Source: UBA1494_A sp963973975 (lineage in GTDB: Bacteria; Bacteroidota; Bacteroidia; Flavobacteriales_E; Vicingaceae). Taken from it: a stretch of DNA of 51,367 nt. Below are positions 9,101 through 16,760 of this stretch, piece after piece (positions within the stretch are counted from its first letter, which is position 1; every line of letters starts with the position of its first letter). Under the pieces are notes generated by a model. That model had not been told where the DNA came from. It did no database searches and saw only the letters and a program-made list of their open reading frames with translations. The DNA is taken from positions 1 to 51,367 of the forward strand of contig CAXBCF010000023.1 in assembly GCA_963973975.1 (NCBI GenBank), in the 5' to 3' direction. The translations under genes and the position numbers were made by a program.

Positions 9101-12100
9101 GAATTTACTACAAATGGAAGTATAACAGCAGCAGGATGGGATGCAAGTTACACTTCAACTTCTAATCAAAGCTGTAGTGGTGTAACAACATTTACTACGA
9201 ATAGTGGAAGTTTTGATGATGGAAGTGGTACAAGTAACTACGACAATGATCTCAACTGTGGCTGGTTAATTCAACCTTCTAGTTCACCGGCAATCATCAC
9301 CTTAACAATGAACGCAATGAATTTAGCCAACTTTGGTGATCGAGTTAGAGTATTTGATGGTACAAGTGCAGCAGGAACATTAATAGCAGTTTATAATTTT
9401 AATAATACAGGATCACCTGTTGTTGCAACAAGTGGAAGTATGTTTGTAGAGTTTGTAACCGACAATAACTTTACTGCACAGGGGTGGTCAGCAAGTTACA
9501 ATAGCAGTTCTACTTTTTGCTTACCAACTGCTACTTTAACAGCAAATATTGGAACAATTACTGATGGCTCACCTACAGGAGTTAACTATGCAAATAATAC
9601 CGATTGTGAATGGTTGATTCAACCAACAACACCTAATCAAAACATAAATCTTAGCTTCTCAAATTTTCAAACAGAAGCTGGAAACGACACAGTAACAATT
9701 TATGATGGAAGTACAACCAGTGCTCCAGTTTTAGGAACATTTTCAGGGAGCTCCATCCCTCCTGCTTTAAACTCAACGGGGGGTTCTATGTTAGTTACTT
9801 TTAAAACTAACGGATCAAATACTGCACTTGGCTGGCGAGCAGTCTATCGAGTATTTCCTAGACCTTTCTGCTCAGGATTAACAACATTAACTAATGCTTC
9901 AGGAACATTTAATGACGGAAGTAGCAATTCTGTTAATTATGTTGCAAATAGTAATTGTTCATGGCTTATTCAACCTGCTGGAGCAGTTAGCATAAGTTTA
10001 AATTTTAATTACTTTACAACTCAAGCCAATTTTGACATTCTTTCAATATATGATGGAACGGATAATACCGCGCCTTCACTAGGAACATTCTCAGGTACAA
10101 CTTTGCCTTCTTCAATATTGAGTACAAGTGGAGCAGTTTTTATTGAGTTTACAACTAATGCATTCATTGAAGCGAATGGTTGGGAAATTTCATATACTTC
10201 ATCAAATACTGTCAATATTTCAACCAATCCTGATACAGTTTTTATCAATGCAGGCTTGGGTAGTTCAGGTAGTTTTAATGTGACATCTAACACATCATGG
10301 ACCACAGCAGATAACGCCAATTGGTTAATTGTCACCCCTTTCAGCTCACAAGCAAATCAAACTGGAAGTGTACAAGCAATTCAAGGAAATACTGGAGCTC
10401 CACGCATTGCAGAAGTATATGTCAGCTCTACTTTGAGCTCAGTGAGTGATACATTCATTGTAGTTCAACGCGCTAGTGGAAATTTCTTAAATGTTACACC
10501 AAAAAATCTAAGCTTTATTGACGCCCCAACAGTGAGTCAAAATGTTTCAGTTAATGCTTCAGTAAGTTGGAACGCCACTTCATCAGCTCCATGGTTAAGC
10601 ATTGCTCCGTCTAGTGGAACAAGTAATGGAACAGTTGCAGTTAGTGCTCAAAATAATATTGGCAGTGTCAGTAGAAATGGATTCATCGTTTTTACTGGCG
10701 GACAAGGTGTTCCAAATGATACCGTTTTTATAACTCAAGATGCAGCATCGGTTGCTCCAAGTCAATTATCTGTTAATCCGAGCAACCTTACTTTAGCTCA
10801 AGCAATGGGAAGCAATGCTAGTTTTACTGTCAACTCGAATGTTGTATGGCAAACGAATTCAGGAGCAACTTGGCTAACTGTTACTAATCCAACAACAACT
10901 TCTGATACCAATACTGTTCAAATAGCAGCTAATACAATGAATGCTAGCACTTCTCCTAGATCTACGTATGTTGCTGTTCAAAATGTTGGAGGAACATTGT
11001 TCGATACTGTTTTTGTCACTCAATTAGGAGCTTCTTTGGTCCTATCGGCAAGTCCGAATAATGTTTCTTTAAATCAACCTTTAGGTAGCACAGCAAGTGT
11101 CAATTTAAGCTCAAATACAGACTGGGTGGCAAGTGCAGGAGATTTATGGTTGACCTCAAATCCTTTGAATGGAAACGGCAATAGTACTTTAACCATTTCA
11201 AGTTTAAGCGCAAATACAACGACTAGTCCAAGAACTTCATATATCGCTTTAAGAGATGTAAGTAGCAGTATTTTTGATACCATCTTCGTGGTTCAAAATG
11301 GGATAAATTCACAACTAAGTGTTTTTCCAAAAAATCTTTTCCTAGCTGCCACTGCAAACAGCATTGATTCTTTTGTGGTCAATTCAAATGTTACTTGGCA
11401 AACACTATCTGGAGCAACATGGCTGACTTCAGTAAATCCAATTAATACAACTGACACCAACACTGTGAGGGTGATTGCAAATACTGCAAATCCTGGAACA
11501 AGTTCTCGCTCTACTTATGTGGAAGTGAGAGACATTAACAGTGCATTGGTTGATACTGTATTCGTTCAACAATTTGGAAGTGCACCAATTTTAGAAGGTT
11601 CTCCTGACACCATAGTTTTGGGAGGAAATACAGGGAGCACTGGGTTTTTTCAATTGGTTGCAAGTGCAACTTGGACAATAAACAACAGCGATACTTGGCT
11701 AACAATAAATCCTACAAATGGAACAGGAAGTCAAACGATTAACCTGCAAACCAACAGCAACAATCCCGGTTCCTCAATTCGAGTAGCTAAAGTAATTCTC
11801 GATGATGCAATCAACAACCTTTCAGATACTGTAATTGTTATTCAAGATACCCTCAGACCGGGACTTAGCACAACTCCTGACACAATTCGTTTGGGCAATG
11901 CCAATGGAAGTTTAGCTACATTCGATGTTTCTTCACCTGATGCATGGACCGCAACGCCAAATGATACTTGGATTGATGTAAATCCAACAAACAGTGTTGG
12001 CAATTTAACTGTTACAGTAATTGCAAATTCTGCTAACCCAAATTTCACTGATAGAATTACCTTTATTTTAGTTACCGCATTATTGGAAACTGACACGGTT

Positions 12101-13222
12101 TATGTTATTCAAGAAGGAGTTGCTGCCAACCTAAGTGTTAGTCCAAGTACTTTGAACTTAGGATTCTCGTTGGGAAGTAATGACGATATCAGCGTTAGCT
12201 CAAACCAAAATTGGACAGTCACAAATCCGGTTACATGGTTGAGTTTAAATGTGAATTCAGGAAGCGGAAACGGAACGGTGACAGTGACGACAAATTCTGA
12301 CAACTTAACAGGTGCTACCAGAACTGCAAATTTAACCTTCAGTGCACCGGGATTAGCAGATCGAATTGTTACTGTTAACCAAATTGACGGATCAAACCCC
12401 ACTTTTACTTTATCTAGAGATACTGTGTATGTTGCAAACCCTCAGGGAAGCACAGCTACTTTCTCCGTGCTTTCTAATATTGCCAATTGGACATTGGTTG
12501 AAACAACTCCTTGGATGGTGATCAACCCTCAAAGTGGTTCGAATACACAAACAATTACCATTTTAGCAGCAAGTAGAAATGCATTTGGAAATGACCGTTC
12601 AGCGATTATTACTGCTTCGGCAAATGGATTTGCAGACGATACAATTGTTGTTATTCAGCGTGGAGCAAGTCCACTTTTCCAAGTTGCACCTGCCAACGTA
12701 ACTCTTGGACCTGAAGATCAAGATGTGGCGAGTTTCAACCTCAGCTCAAACCTTGTTTTATGGGATATTTCTAAAAATGCCACATGGATGGATGTTAGTC
12801 CGAGTTCCGGAGCATTTACACAGCAAATTCGAATTACGGCAACCGAAACCAACAATACAGGAAACATTCGTTCTGATATCCTCACGATTTCAGCACCACC
12901 TTTGGTTCCTCAAGCTGTTTTAGTAACACAAGATACGCTTCGAGTTACTTCAATCAATGAACTCCGATTGAAAGACATTGTTTCGTTGTATCCCAACCCA
13001 AGTAGCGGACAAGTAAATTTGATTTTGCCTGTTGATTTCGAACATTCAGACCTGCAATTGAAACTCTACTCTGTTTTAGGAACTGAGGTTTCACTTGGAA
13101 AAATTGTGCGACATGCCAACCGCTACGAGCTTAACTTAAACAGCCAGTCTGAAGGCATCTATTTCTTAAGAATGGTCTACCGCAACCAAATTGTAAGTAA
13201 GAAAATAATTATTGCGAAGTAG
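6176..13222 (+). CDS. Giant secreted M6-family metalloprotease with CUB and BACON arrays and type A T9SS tail
   Basis: The 2348-residue protein begins with a signal peptide (residues ~1-26, cleavage near SLNA/QN). The M6 (immune inhibitor A-like) peptidase domain covers roughly 130-535, with zinc motif HEFGHNLGLPD (His330, Glu331, His334, Asp340) and the Met-turn region GNWDIMAGG. Seven CUB domains follow (~542-1341), each with a GxxxDGSG-like start and a YDG motif, then ten BACON domains (~1347-2258). A type A sorting tail (Por_Secre_tail) begins near 2265, with SLYPNPSSG and an ending GIYFLRMVYRNQIVSKK. It is probably exported through T9SS and either released or surface-anchored, with the arrays binding glycans or protein partners. 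CUB and BACON copies differ in sequence, but BACON 3 and 5 are notably close. A monocistronic unit is likely, since a strong hairpin follows. Confidence 0.93.
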   Translation: MVKFYKLYFGLFLFFVFSLVSISLNAQNHSSYHNADCEPSNCISAPDPIVVTQADNTQITIIGKGNMTNSWAETIDGFSIKLNNGVYEYAQKVNGELVASGVKANDPSLRNAVEQNFISTLTPSLKPDFDPIKSSILNQVNAQIQSKTYPSSGHVRVLALLIDYPDLQATHTVNEFDSILGGSGTGRVHESFKTYYEVSSDSQLTISVDVMGWYRADSSYIYYGRDSGYARAADLVREAVDAAEIQGVNYANYDNDNNGRVDGILVVHSGQGAEQGSQTQYIWSHRWVMAGGNLGSAFYDGVTINDYIMNPEVTIVGPTRRLVGIGVFAHEFGHNLGLPDLYDTDPSNGNSAGIGNWDIMAGGTWLGIGYAPGDFSAWCKEELGWITPTNLTIGNSGNHSLLPTTQNISNVYRINTNLNNEYFLLENRKKTKLDSLLPGEGMAIWHINTDKTNSFGNRVNGDVALKGVDLEEADGLDELDSNINRGNAGDLYPGITNNTSFNSSSTPNSNHYTNDTTGLNIWNIAKNGDTINFNFGPVPPIQCSGTTILTTSSGNFDNGSGASNYANNLNCSWSIQVPTGMITLTFSSFDTEAGVDTVNVYDGTDSSASLLGRFSGNAIPPTIVSSSNNLYISFKTDASNNASGWSASYVSGVPGVNCGTDTLTASSATFNDGSGTQNYTNNLFCSWLIQPIGANIVRIEFDSLSTELGNDTVAVYDGPTSASPLLGVFSGTNLPPMLNSSGASVFVTFTTNGSITDKGFQISYEGISSCSGVTSLTAASGTFSDGTRSNQNYFNNLNCQWIIEPTGATFISLNFDRFNTENGFDFVEVYDGRTTASPRLGRFSGNSIPSSLQSTGGEMLVLFRTDGSVVRSGWEISYNSTTTHCLQNSLLTGANGTLSDGSGTNNYDNNLNCSWLIQPPLAATITLNFTAFNTESNNDEVKIYDGTDATGTLLATYSGNSIPSNVTANSGSMFVEFTTNGSITAAGWDASYTSTSNQSCSGVTTFTTNSGSFDDGSGTSNYDNDLNCGWLIQPSSSPAIITLTMNAMNLANFGDRVRVFDGTSAAGTLIAVYNFNNTGSPVVATSGSMFVEFVTDNNFTAQGWSASYNSSSTFCLPTATLTANIGTITDGSPTGVNYANNTDCEWLIQPTTPNQNINLSFSNFQTEAGNDTVTIYDGSTTSAPVLGTFSGSSIPPALNSTGGSMLVTFKTNGSNTALGWRAVYRVFPRPFCSGLTTLTNASGTFNDGSSNSVNYVANSNCSWLIQPAGAVSISLNFNYFTTQANFDILSIYDGTDNTAPSLGTFSGTTLPSSILSTSGAVFIEFTTNAFIEANGWEISYTSSNTVNISTNPDTVFINAGLGSSGSFNVTSNTSWTTADNANWLIVTPFSSQANQTGSVQAIQGNTGAPRIAEVYVSSTLSSVSDTFIVVQRASGNFLNVTPKNLSFIDAPTVSQNVSVNASVSWNATSSAPWLSIAPSSGTSNGTVAVSAQNNIGSVSRNGFIVFTGGQGVPNDTVFITQDAASVAPSQLSVNPSNLTLAQAMGSNASFTVNSNVVWQTNSGATWLTVTNPTTTSDTNTVQIAANTMNASTSPRSTYVAVQNVGGTLFDTVFVTQLGASLVLSASPNNVSLNQPLGSTASVNLSSNTDWVASAGDLWLTSNPLNGNGNSTLTISSLSANTTTSPRTSYIALRDVSSSIFDTIFVVQNGINSQLSVFPKNLFLAATANSIDSFVVNSNVTWQTLSGATWLTSVNPINTTDTNTVRVIANTANPGTSSRSTYVEVRDINSALVDTVFVQQFGSAPILEGSPDTIVLGGNTGSTGFFQLVASATWTINNSDTWLTINPTNGTGSQTINLQTNSNNPGSSIRVAKVILDDAINNLSDTVIVIQDTLRPGLSTTPDTIRLGNANGSLATFDVSSPDAWTATPNDTWIDVNPTNSVGNLTVTVIANSANPNFTDRITFILVTALLETDTVYVIQEGVAANLSVSPSTLNLGFSLGSNDDISVSSNQNWTVTNPVTWLSLNVNSGSGNGTVTVTTNSDNLTGATRTANLTFSAPGLADRIVTVNQIDGSNPTFTLSRDTVYVANPQGSTATFSVLSNIANWTLVETTPWMVINPQSGSNTQTITILAASRNAFGNDRSAIITASANGFADDTIVVIQRGASPLFQVAPANVTLGPEDQDVASFNLSSNLVLWDISKNATWMDVSPSSGAFTQQIRITATETNNTGNIRSDILTISAPPLVPQAVLVTQDTLRVTSINELRLKDIVSLYPNPSSGQVNLILPVDFEHSDLQLKLYSVLGTEVSLGKIVRHANRYELNLNSQSEGIYFLRMVYRNQIVSKKIIIAK
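7799..10210 (+). repeat. Seven tandem CUB-domain repeats within the M6 protease gene
   Basis: Seven ~340-bp coding repeats each begin with a Cys and a segment such as SGNFDNGSG, then NNLNCSWLIQP, a YDGT/YDGP strand and a closing GWxxSY. Paired cysteines (start of domain and NCSW/DCEW) are conserved in every copy. The repeats are divergent at DNA level, so they appear old rather than recently amplified. Confidence 0.85.
10214..12950 (+). repeat. Ten tandem BACON-domain repeats within the M6 protease gene
   Basis: Each ~270-bp unit encodes a ~90-residue beta domain with the order P(x)nL, SNxxW, a second W-L/I pair (TWLT, PWLS, TWID), an N or S-rich loop and a final DTVFVTQ-like strand. This matches BACON domains, which were first described in Bacteroidota glycan-acting proteins. 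Copies 3 and 5 share long identities (SGATWLT, DTNTV, RSTYV), which suggests a two-domain duplication. Confidence 0.8.
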
Positions 13223-13246
13223 AAATTCTGCAATCAATAAATAATA

Positions 13247-13292
13247 AAATCCAATTGTCTATAGATTAATCTATAAGTGATTGGATTTTTTT
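13247..13292 (+). terminator. Long-stem terminator after the M6 protease
   Basis: The 9-bp arms AAATCCAAT / ATTGGATTT enclose a perfect 16-bp inner palindrome (TATAGATTAATCTATA) and are followed by a run of T. The hairpin lies just ahead of the HNH gene, whose start is therefore placed at the ATG after it. Confidence 0.85.
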
Positions 13293-13310
13293 AATAGATC
13301 ATTATTCAAT

Positions 13311-14273
13311 ATGACCGATTTATATAAGTATTCACACTATTTCAAAAAACTAAGGCGAGATTATAAAAATGGTGGTGCACCTCACAAACCTATTTTATTG
13401 TTAGCAATAATCAATCAATTTGAGAAGCAACTTCAAGTTGATAATCGTATTTATATTACACCTGAAATTATTAGTGATTTTAAGTTTTATTGGTCTAAAC
13501 TAGTTGTAACAAAACATGATGCTCATTTTACACTACCATTTTTCCATATGAAATCTGAGCCTTTTTGGCGATTAATTCCAAACCAAGGTTGTGAAAAATG
13601 GGTGCTTTCAAAATCTCCAATTAGGAGTTTTAGTTCTTTAAAAACTGCAGTTGATCATGCAAAAATTGATAATGAATTATTTGAATTACTTTCTAAAAAT
13701 ATTGAGAGAGAAGTTCTAAAACAACAAATTTTAGAAAGCTACTTTAAAGAAACTAAATCGAATTTAATTCAACAAAAAGAAATTGTTGACAATTTATCCG
13801 ATGAGATTCTTAATGAAGACCCATCTACTTACAAAAATAAAATTCAGGAACTTCAAAAAAAGTTGGATAATACTTCTTTTGAAGAAGAAGTATTTATAAG
13901 AAATGGAGCTTTTAAAAGATCTGTTTCAAGAGTATACTCTGATACATGTGCAATTAGTAATCTTAAAATTGATGCAACTAGCACTTATTCAGCTATTGAT
14001 GCATGTCACATTGTGCCTTTTTCTGAGAGTAAGAATAACCACATTACTAATGGAATTGCCCTATGCCCCAACTTGCACCGTGCTTTCGATAGAGGCCTTA
14101 TAGCTATTGACGACAATTACCGCTTACTTGTCAATAGTAACTTTAAGGAAAGTAAGAATACCCTTTATGGAATTTTGCAATTTAAAGGGAAAGAAGTCAA
14201 TTTACCTGAAAATAAAAATTACTTGCCACTCATAGAAAATCTTGCATGGCATAGAAAAAGCTATAATTTTTAA
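13311..14273 (+). CDS. HNH endonuclease with SBD-like N-terminal domain, candidate type IV restriction enzyme
   Basis: The 320-residue protein has an N-terminal domain opening with LRRDYKNGGAPHKPILLLA (residues 14-32), the pattern I associate with sulfur-binding domains (SBD) of ScoMcrA/SprMcrA-type enzymes. A charged, probably helical linker follows (~130-200). The C-terminal HNH nuclease domain starts at a Cys near residue 211 (TCAISNL), has DACHIVPFSE (catalytic His region, ~233) and continues with NGIALCPNLHRAFDRGLI. SBD-HNH enzymes cut phosphorothioate-modified DNA and defend cells that lack that modification. No dnd, ssp or methyltransferase partner for restriction is adjacent, as expected for a solitary modification-dependent enzyme. 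The ATG was chosen because an upstream in-frame TTG at 13281 lies inside the preceding terminator. The HNH call is firm; the SBD call is moderate and rests on motif memory. Confidence 0.8.
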   Translation: MTDLYKYSHYFKKLRRDYKNGGAPHKPILLLAIINQFEKQLQVDNRIYITPEIISDFKFYWSKLVVTKHDAHFTLPFFHMKSEPFWRLIPNQGCEKWVLSKSPIRSFSSLKTAVDHAKIDNELFELLSKNIEREVLKQQILESYFKETKSNLIQQKEIVDNLSDEILNEDPSTYKNKIQELQKKLDNTSFEEEVFIRNGAFKRSVSRVYSDTCAISNLKIDATSTYSAIDACHIVPFSESKNNHITNGIALCPNLHRAFDRGLIAIDDNYRLLVNSNFKESKNTLYGILQFKGKEVNLPENKNYLPLIENLAWHRKSYNF

Positions 14274-14305
14274 CCCAATAACATTCAATTATTAAAATTT
14301 TATCA

Positions 14306-14914
14306 TTGAAAAGCTCACCAACATCCTCCTCCAACCAAATCTTTTACAACCGAATTGCACCCTTTTATCGCTTAATTGATTGCTTTTTAAGAAAACATAA
14401 AAGTCATTTGATTACTGAATTAAATGCTTCGCCGAGTGGAGATTTACTTTGTATGGGAGTTGGTTTTGGGAAAGAACTGAAAGCACTTCAAAAACACCGC
14501 ATTGTTGGAATCGACCATTCGGAGAAAATGCTGGCGAAAGCAAAAAAGTACAATCCTAATATTGAACTTGTATGCATGAAAGCTGAGCAAACAAGTTTTG
14601 AAAATGAATCTTTTGATTACATCATTATGGCTCATTTATTAGCAACCGACAATCAATCTGAAAAAATAATTACTGAAGCAAAGCGATTGCTTAAAAAAGA
14701 TGGAAAGCTATTTATCCTCAATCACTTTACTCCCAACAATTTTCTGCGCTATTTCGATATTCTCTTCAGTCCATTTTCGAGCCTTTTTCATTTTCAATCC
14801 GTCTTTTATTTAGCATCTTTGCCCTTGAAAAATACCTTTAAAATCGACAGCAATCAACCAATTGGTGCATGGAATTATTATCGGCTTTTAACCCTTTCAA
14901 AACAAAATGATTAA
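14306..14914 (+). CDS. Class I SAM-dependent methyltransferase (type 11 family)
   Basis: The 202-residue protein has the Rossmann-fold methyltransferase motifs: motif I LLCMGVGFGKEL (a variant of the usual D/E-x-G-x-G-x-G), the acidic residue after strand 2 in IVGIDHSEKML, FDYIIMAHLLA for motif IV and LLKKDGKLFILNH for the post-motif. It resembles UbiE/type 11 small-molecule or lipid methyltransferases, and the substrate cannot be deduced. The most likely start is TTG, because no ATG precedes motif I in frame. Its end overlaps the VanZ-like membrane protein by 8 bp, so the pair is probably co-transcribed. It lies only 32 bp after the HNH gene but shows no sign of being a DNA methyltransferase. 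Confidence 0.8.
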   Translation: MKSSPTSSSNQIFYNRIAPFYRLIDCFLRKHKSHLITELNASPSGDLLCMGVGFGKELKALQKHRIVGIDHSEKMLAKAKKYNPNIELVCMKAEQTSFENESFDYIIMAHLLATDNQSEKIITEAKRLLKKDGKLFILNHFTPNNFLRYFDILFSPFSSLFHFQSVFYLASLPLKNTFKIDSNQPIGAWNYYRLLTLSKQND

Positions 14915-15407
14915 ATCGCTAAGTCTAAGAATCAGTCCACTACTAATCAGCTTGTTGATCTATGTATTTTACCGCAGCGAATTGACTTTGATTAATCAGG
15001 CAATTGGTATATTCCTACCACTTGCAGATTTGTTAAAATATCAAGAGCAAGTTCAAACAGCATTGCCATTGCCAAACTGGATAATCTATTCCCTGCCCGA
15101 AGGATTGTGGGTACTATTTGTGACACTTATCTCAAAGGAATTTTATTTTACTAGTCAATCAAAAAACTATAGCTTGGTATTTTTTCCTATTCTTTTGGCA
15201 ATTTGCATTGAGGTTTTTCAATACTTTCAACTAACTGATGGCACTTTTGACTGGCTTGATCTAGGAGTTGCATTGTTTTTTTGGGGACTTACATGCTTCC
15301 TATTGCCTCCGAGATTTAATATATTACAATTAAAAAACGCCTTCAATATTCGAGGTATACTACTTATTAGCAGCTATCTAATTGTGATTCTTTCCGATGT
15401 GTTCTAA
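14907..15407 (+). CDS. VanZ-like small integral membrane protein
   Basis: A 166-residue protein with about four or five hydrophobic segments. The acidic/aromatic part IEVFQYFQLTDGTFDWLDL, followed by a last helix ALFFWGLTCFLL, fits the VanZ-like pattern (E-x2-Q, then D-x2-D near the final membrane segment). VanZ relatives give low-level teicoplanin resistance in Gram-positive bacteria; in Bacteroidota they are common and uncharacterised. The ATG lies within the end of the methyltransferase gene, which implies coupling. Family assignment is moderate. Confidence 0.65.
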   Translation: MIKSLSLRISPLLISLLIYVFYRSELTLINQAIGIFLPLADLLKYQEQVQTALPLPNWIIYSLPEGLWVLFVTLISKEFYFTSQSKNYSLVFFPILLAICIEVFQYFQLTDGTFDWLDLGVALFFWGLTCFLLPPRFNILQLKNAFNIRGILLISSYLIVILSDVF

Positions 15408-15414
15408 TTTTTAC

Positions 15415-15422
15415 TATATTTG
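15415..15422 (+). promoter_or_regulatory. Promoter -7 box upstream of the small membrane protein gene
   Basis: TATATTTG matches TAnnTTTG perfectly and lies 8 bp before the ATG, which would give an almost leaderless mRNA. No TTG at the usual -33 distance was found. Confidence 0.45.
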
Positions 15423-15430
15423 AAAATACC

Positions 15431-15859
15431 ATGAAACGCATTGACCCCTACTTTCATTCAAAAAAATACTTGAGGGTGTTTTTTTATTTAAGTATAGTGT
15501 TCATTGTGTATTCGCTAATTTCTAGATTGATTGAATTACCTCATGTGACTTCATTAATAGGTGTTGCTATTTCTTCAATTGTTCTTTTTCAACTTCAGCG
15601 TTCTGAATACAGAAAATGCTTTTTCGAGATGAATCCTCAGCAAACTAGATGGAAACTAATGCAAAACGAGCATCCTAAAAAAATTAATTTTGAAACAGCT
15701 GACCCAACTTTTGAGCTTAATTGGATGGGTTTAGTAATTCAAGATGGAACTAAAAATCACGCAATTTCTTTAGATGGTGTAAAAATAAAAGACCGAAAAA
15801 GGATTCTTGAAAAATTGAAATCCTTTTATCAAACAGATGCTTCATTGGCTTTATGTTGA
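15431..15859 (+). CDS. Small hypothetical membrane protein with two N-terminal TM helices
   Basis: This 142-residue protein has two hydrophobic helices (about residues 14-32 and 40-55), a basic turn after the second (QRSEYRKCFFEM) and a soluble C-terminal part of ~75 residues with a pleckstrin-like alternation of strands (WMGLVIQDGTKNHAISLDG). I do not recognise a named family. The last 31 bp overlap the convergent ppx gene. A TATATTTG box sits directly upstream, so it may have its own promoter. Confidence 0.65.
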   Translation: MKRIDPYFHSKKYLRVFFYLSIVFIVYSLISRLIELPHVTSLIGVAISSIVLFQLQRSEYRKCFFEMNPQQTRWKLMQNEHPKKINFETADPTFELNWMGLVIQDGTKNHAISLDGVKIKDRKRILEKLKSFYQTDASLALC

Positions 15860-16740
15860 TCGTACAATTGATGGACCATTCCATCTACCAAACCAACTTT
15901 TGGCACCAACACTTCTCTGCAACCACTATGCTTTAAAGCAACTAAAAACAATTCTGTCGCAGGCACAATCACATCTGCTCGATCAGGACGAAGTTTTAAT
16001 TTAGAAATTTTCTCATCATAAGATAAATTCTTCAGCATTTTGAAAAGTCGTTTCAAACGTCGCTTACTCAAAGGCTCCATTTCTCTTAACTGACTTAATT
16101 TGAAAAGTGTATTAATGTTTCCACCTGAACCAATGATTTGCTTAGGCGCAAACTCTTTTTTGATCTCTGCCAACCATTGAAACATGGAGCTCCATACATC
16201 TTCTTGCACTAAATTGTCTTTCAACCGAATTGTACCAATATTGAAAGACCTAGAATTTAACTTTTCTCCCTTTTTATAAAGCGTATATTCAGTGCTACCA
16301 CCTCCAACATCCATGTAAATGAATGCATCTTCCACTGCAAGCTTGTCAGCAACATGGTTTTCAAAAATCAAGGCAGCTTCAGCCTCTCCATCAATCAATT
16401 CAATTTCGATTCCTGTTTTCTCTTTAATTTTTGCAACAACTGCCGGTCCGTTAACCGCATCTCGCATGGCAGAAGTGGCACAAACCCGAAAAGAAATTAC
16501 TTTAAATGCTTTCACCAAGTGCTGAAATCCCAACAATGCTTCAATTAGTTCTTCTACTTTAGAGTCGGGAATTTGTTTTTTGTGAAAGGAATCTTCCCCC
16601 AATCGAATGGGCAATCGAATTAAAGAAGCTTTATTAAAACTCGGACCGAAGGAAGTTTCAATTACATATCCAAAAAAAAGGCGAACTGCATTTGAACCGA
16701 TATCTACGGCTGCAAATCTCAAACTATTTTCCATTGTCAT
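15829..16740 (-). CDS. ppx: Exopolyphosphatase / Ppx-GppA family phosphatase
   Basis: The 303-residue actin-fold (ASKHA) phosphatase shows VDIGSNAVRLFFG at the N-terminus (phosphate 1 loop), MRDAVNG, and the second phosphate loop DVGGGSTEYTLY, then IIGSGGNINTLFKL. It matches the short Ppx/GppA family (~300 residues) without the C-terminal HD domain of E. coli Ppx. It hydrolyses terminal phosphates of polyphosphate, and GppA activity on pppGpp is an alternative. It starts 20 bp after the ppk1 stop codon, so polyphosphate synthesis and degradation are encoded in one operon. A second ATG two codons in is an alternative start. The 3' end overlaps the convergent small membrane protein gene. Confidence 0.92.
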   Translation of the reverse strand: MTMENSLRFAAVDIGSNAVRLFFGYVIETSFGPSFNKASLIRLPIRLGEDSFHKKQIPDSKVEELIEALLGFQHLVKAFKVISFRVCATSAMRDAVNGPAVVAKIKEKTGIEIELIDGEAEAALIFENHVADKLAVEDAFIYMDVGGGSTEYTLYKKGEKLNSRSFNIGTIRLKDNLVQEDVWSSMFQWLAEIKKEFAPKQIIGSGGNINTLFKLSQLREMEPLSKRRLKRLFKMLKNLSYDEKISKLKLRPDRADVIVPATELFLVALKHSGCREVLVPKVGLVDGMVHQLYDQHKANEASV

Positions 16741-16760
16741 CGTGAAACGAAAATAGTCAT

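Noticed and set aside
13281..13310. Upstream TTG start for the HNH gene
   Set aside because: It lies inside the terminator hairpin of the preceding gene; the ATG at 13311 follows it and opens a typical N-terminus.
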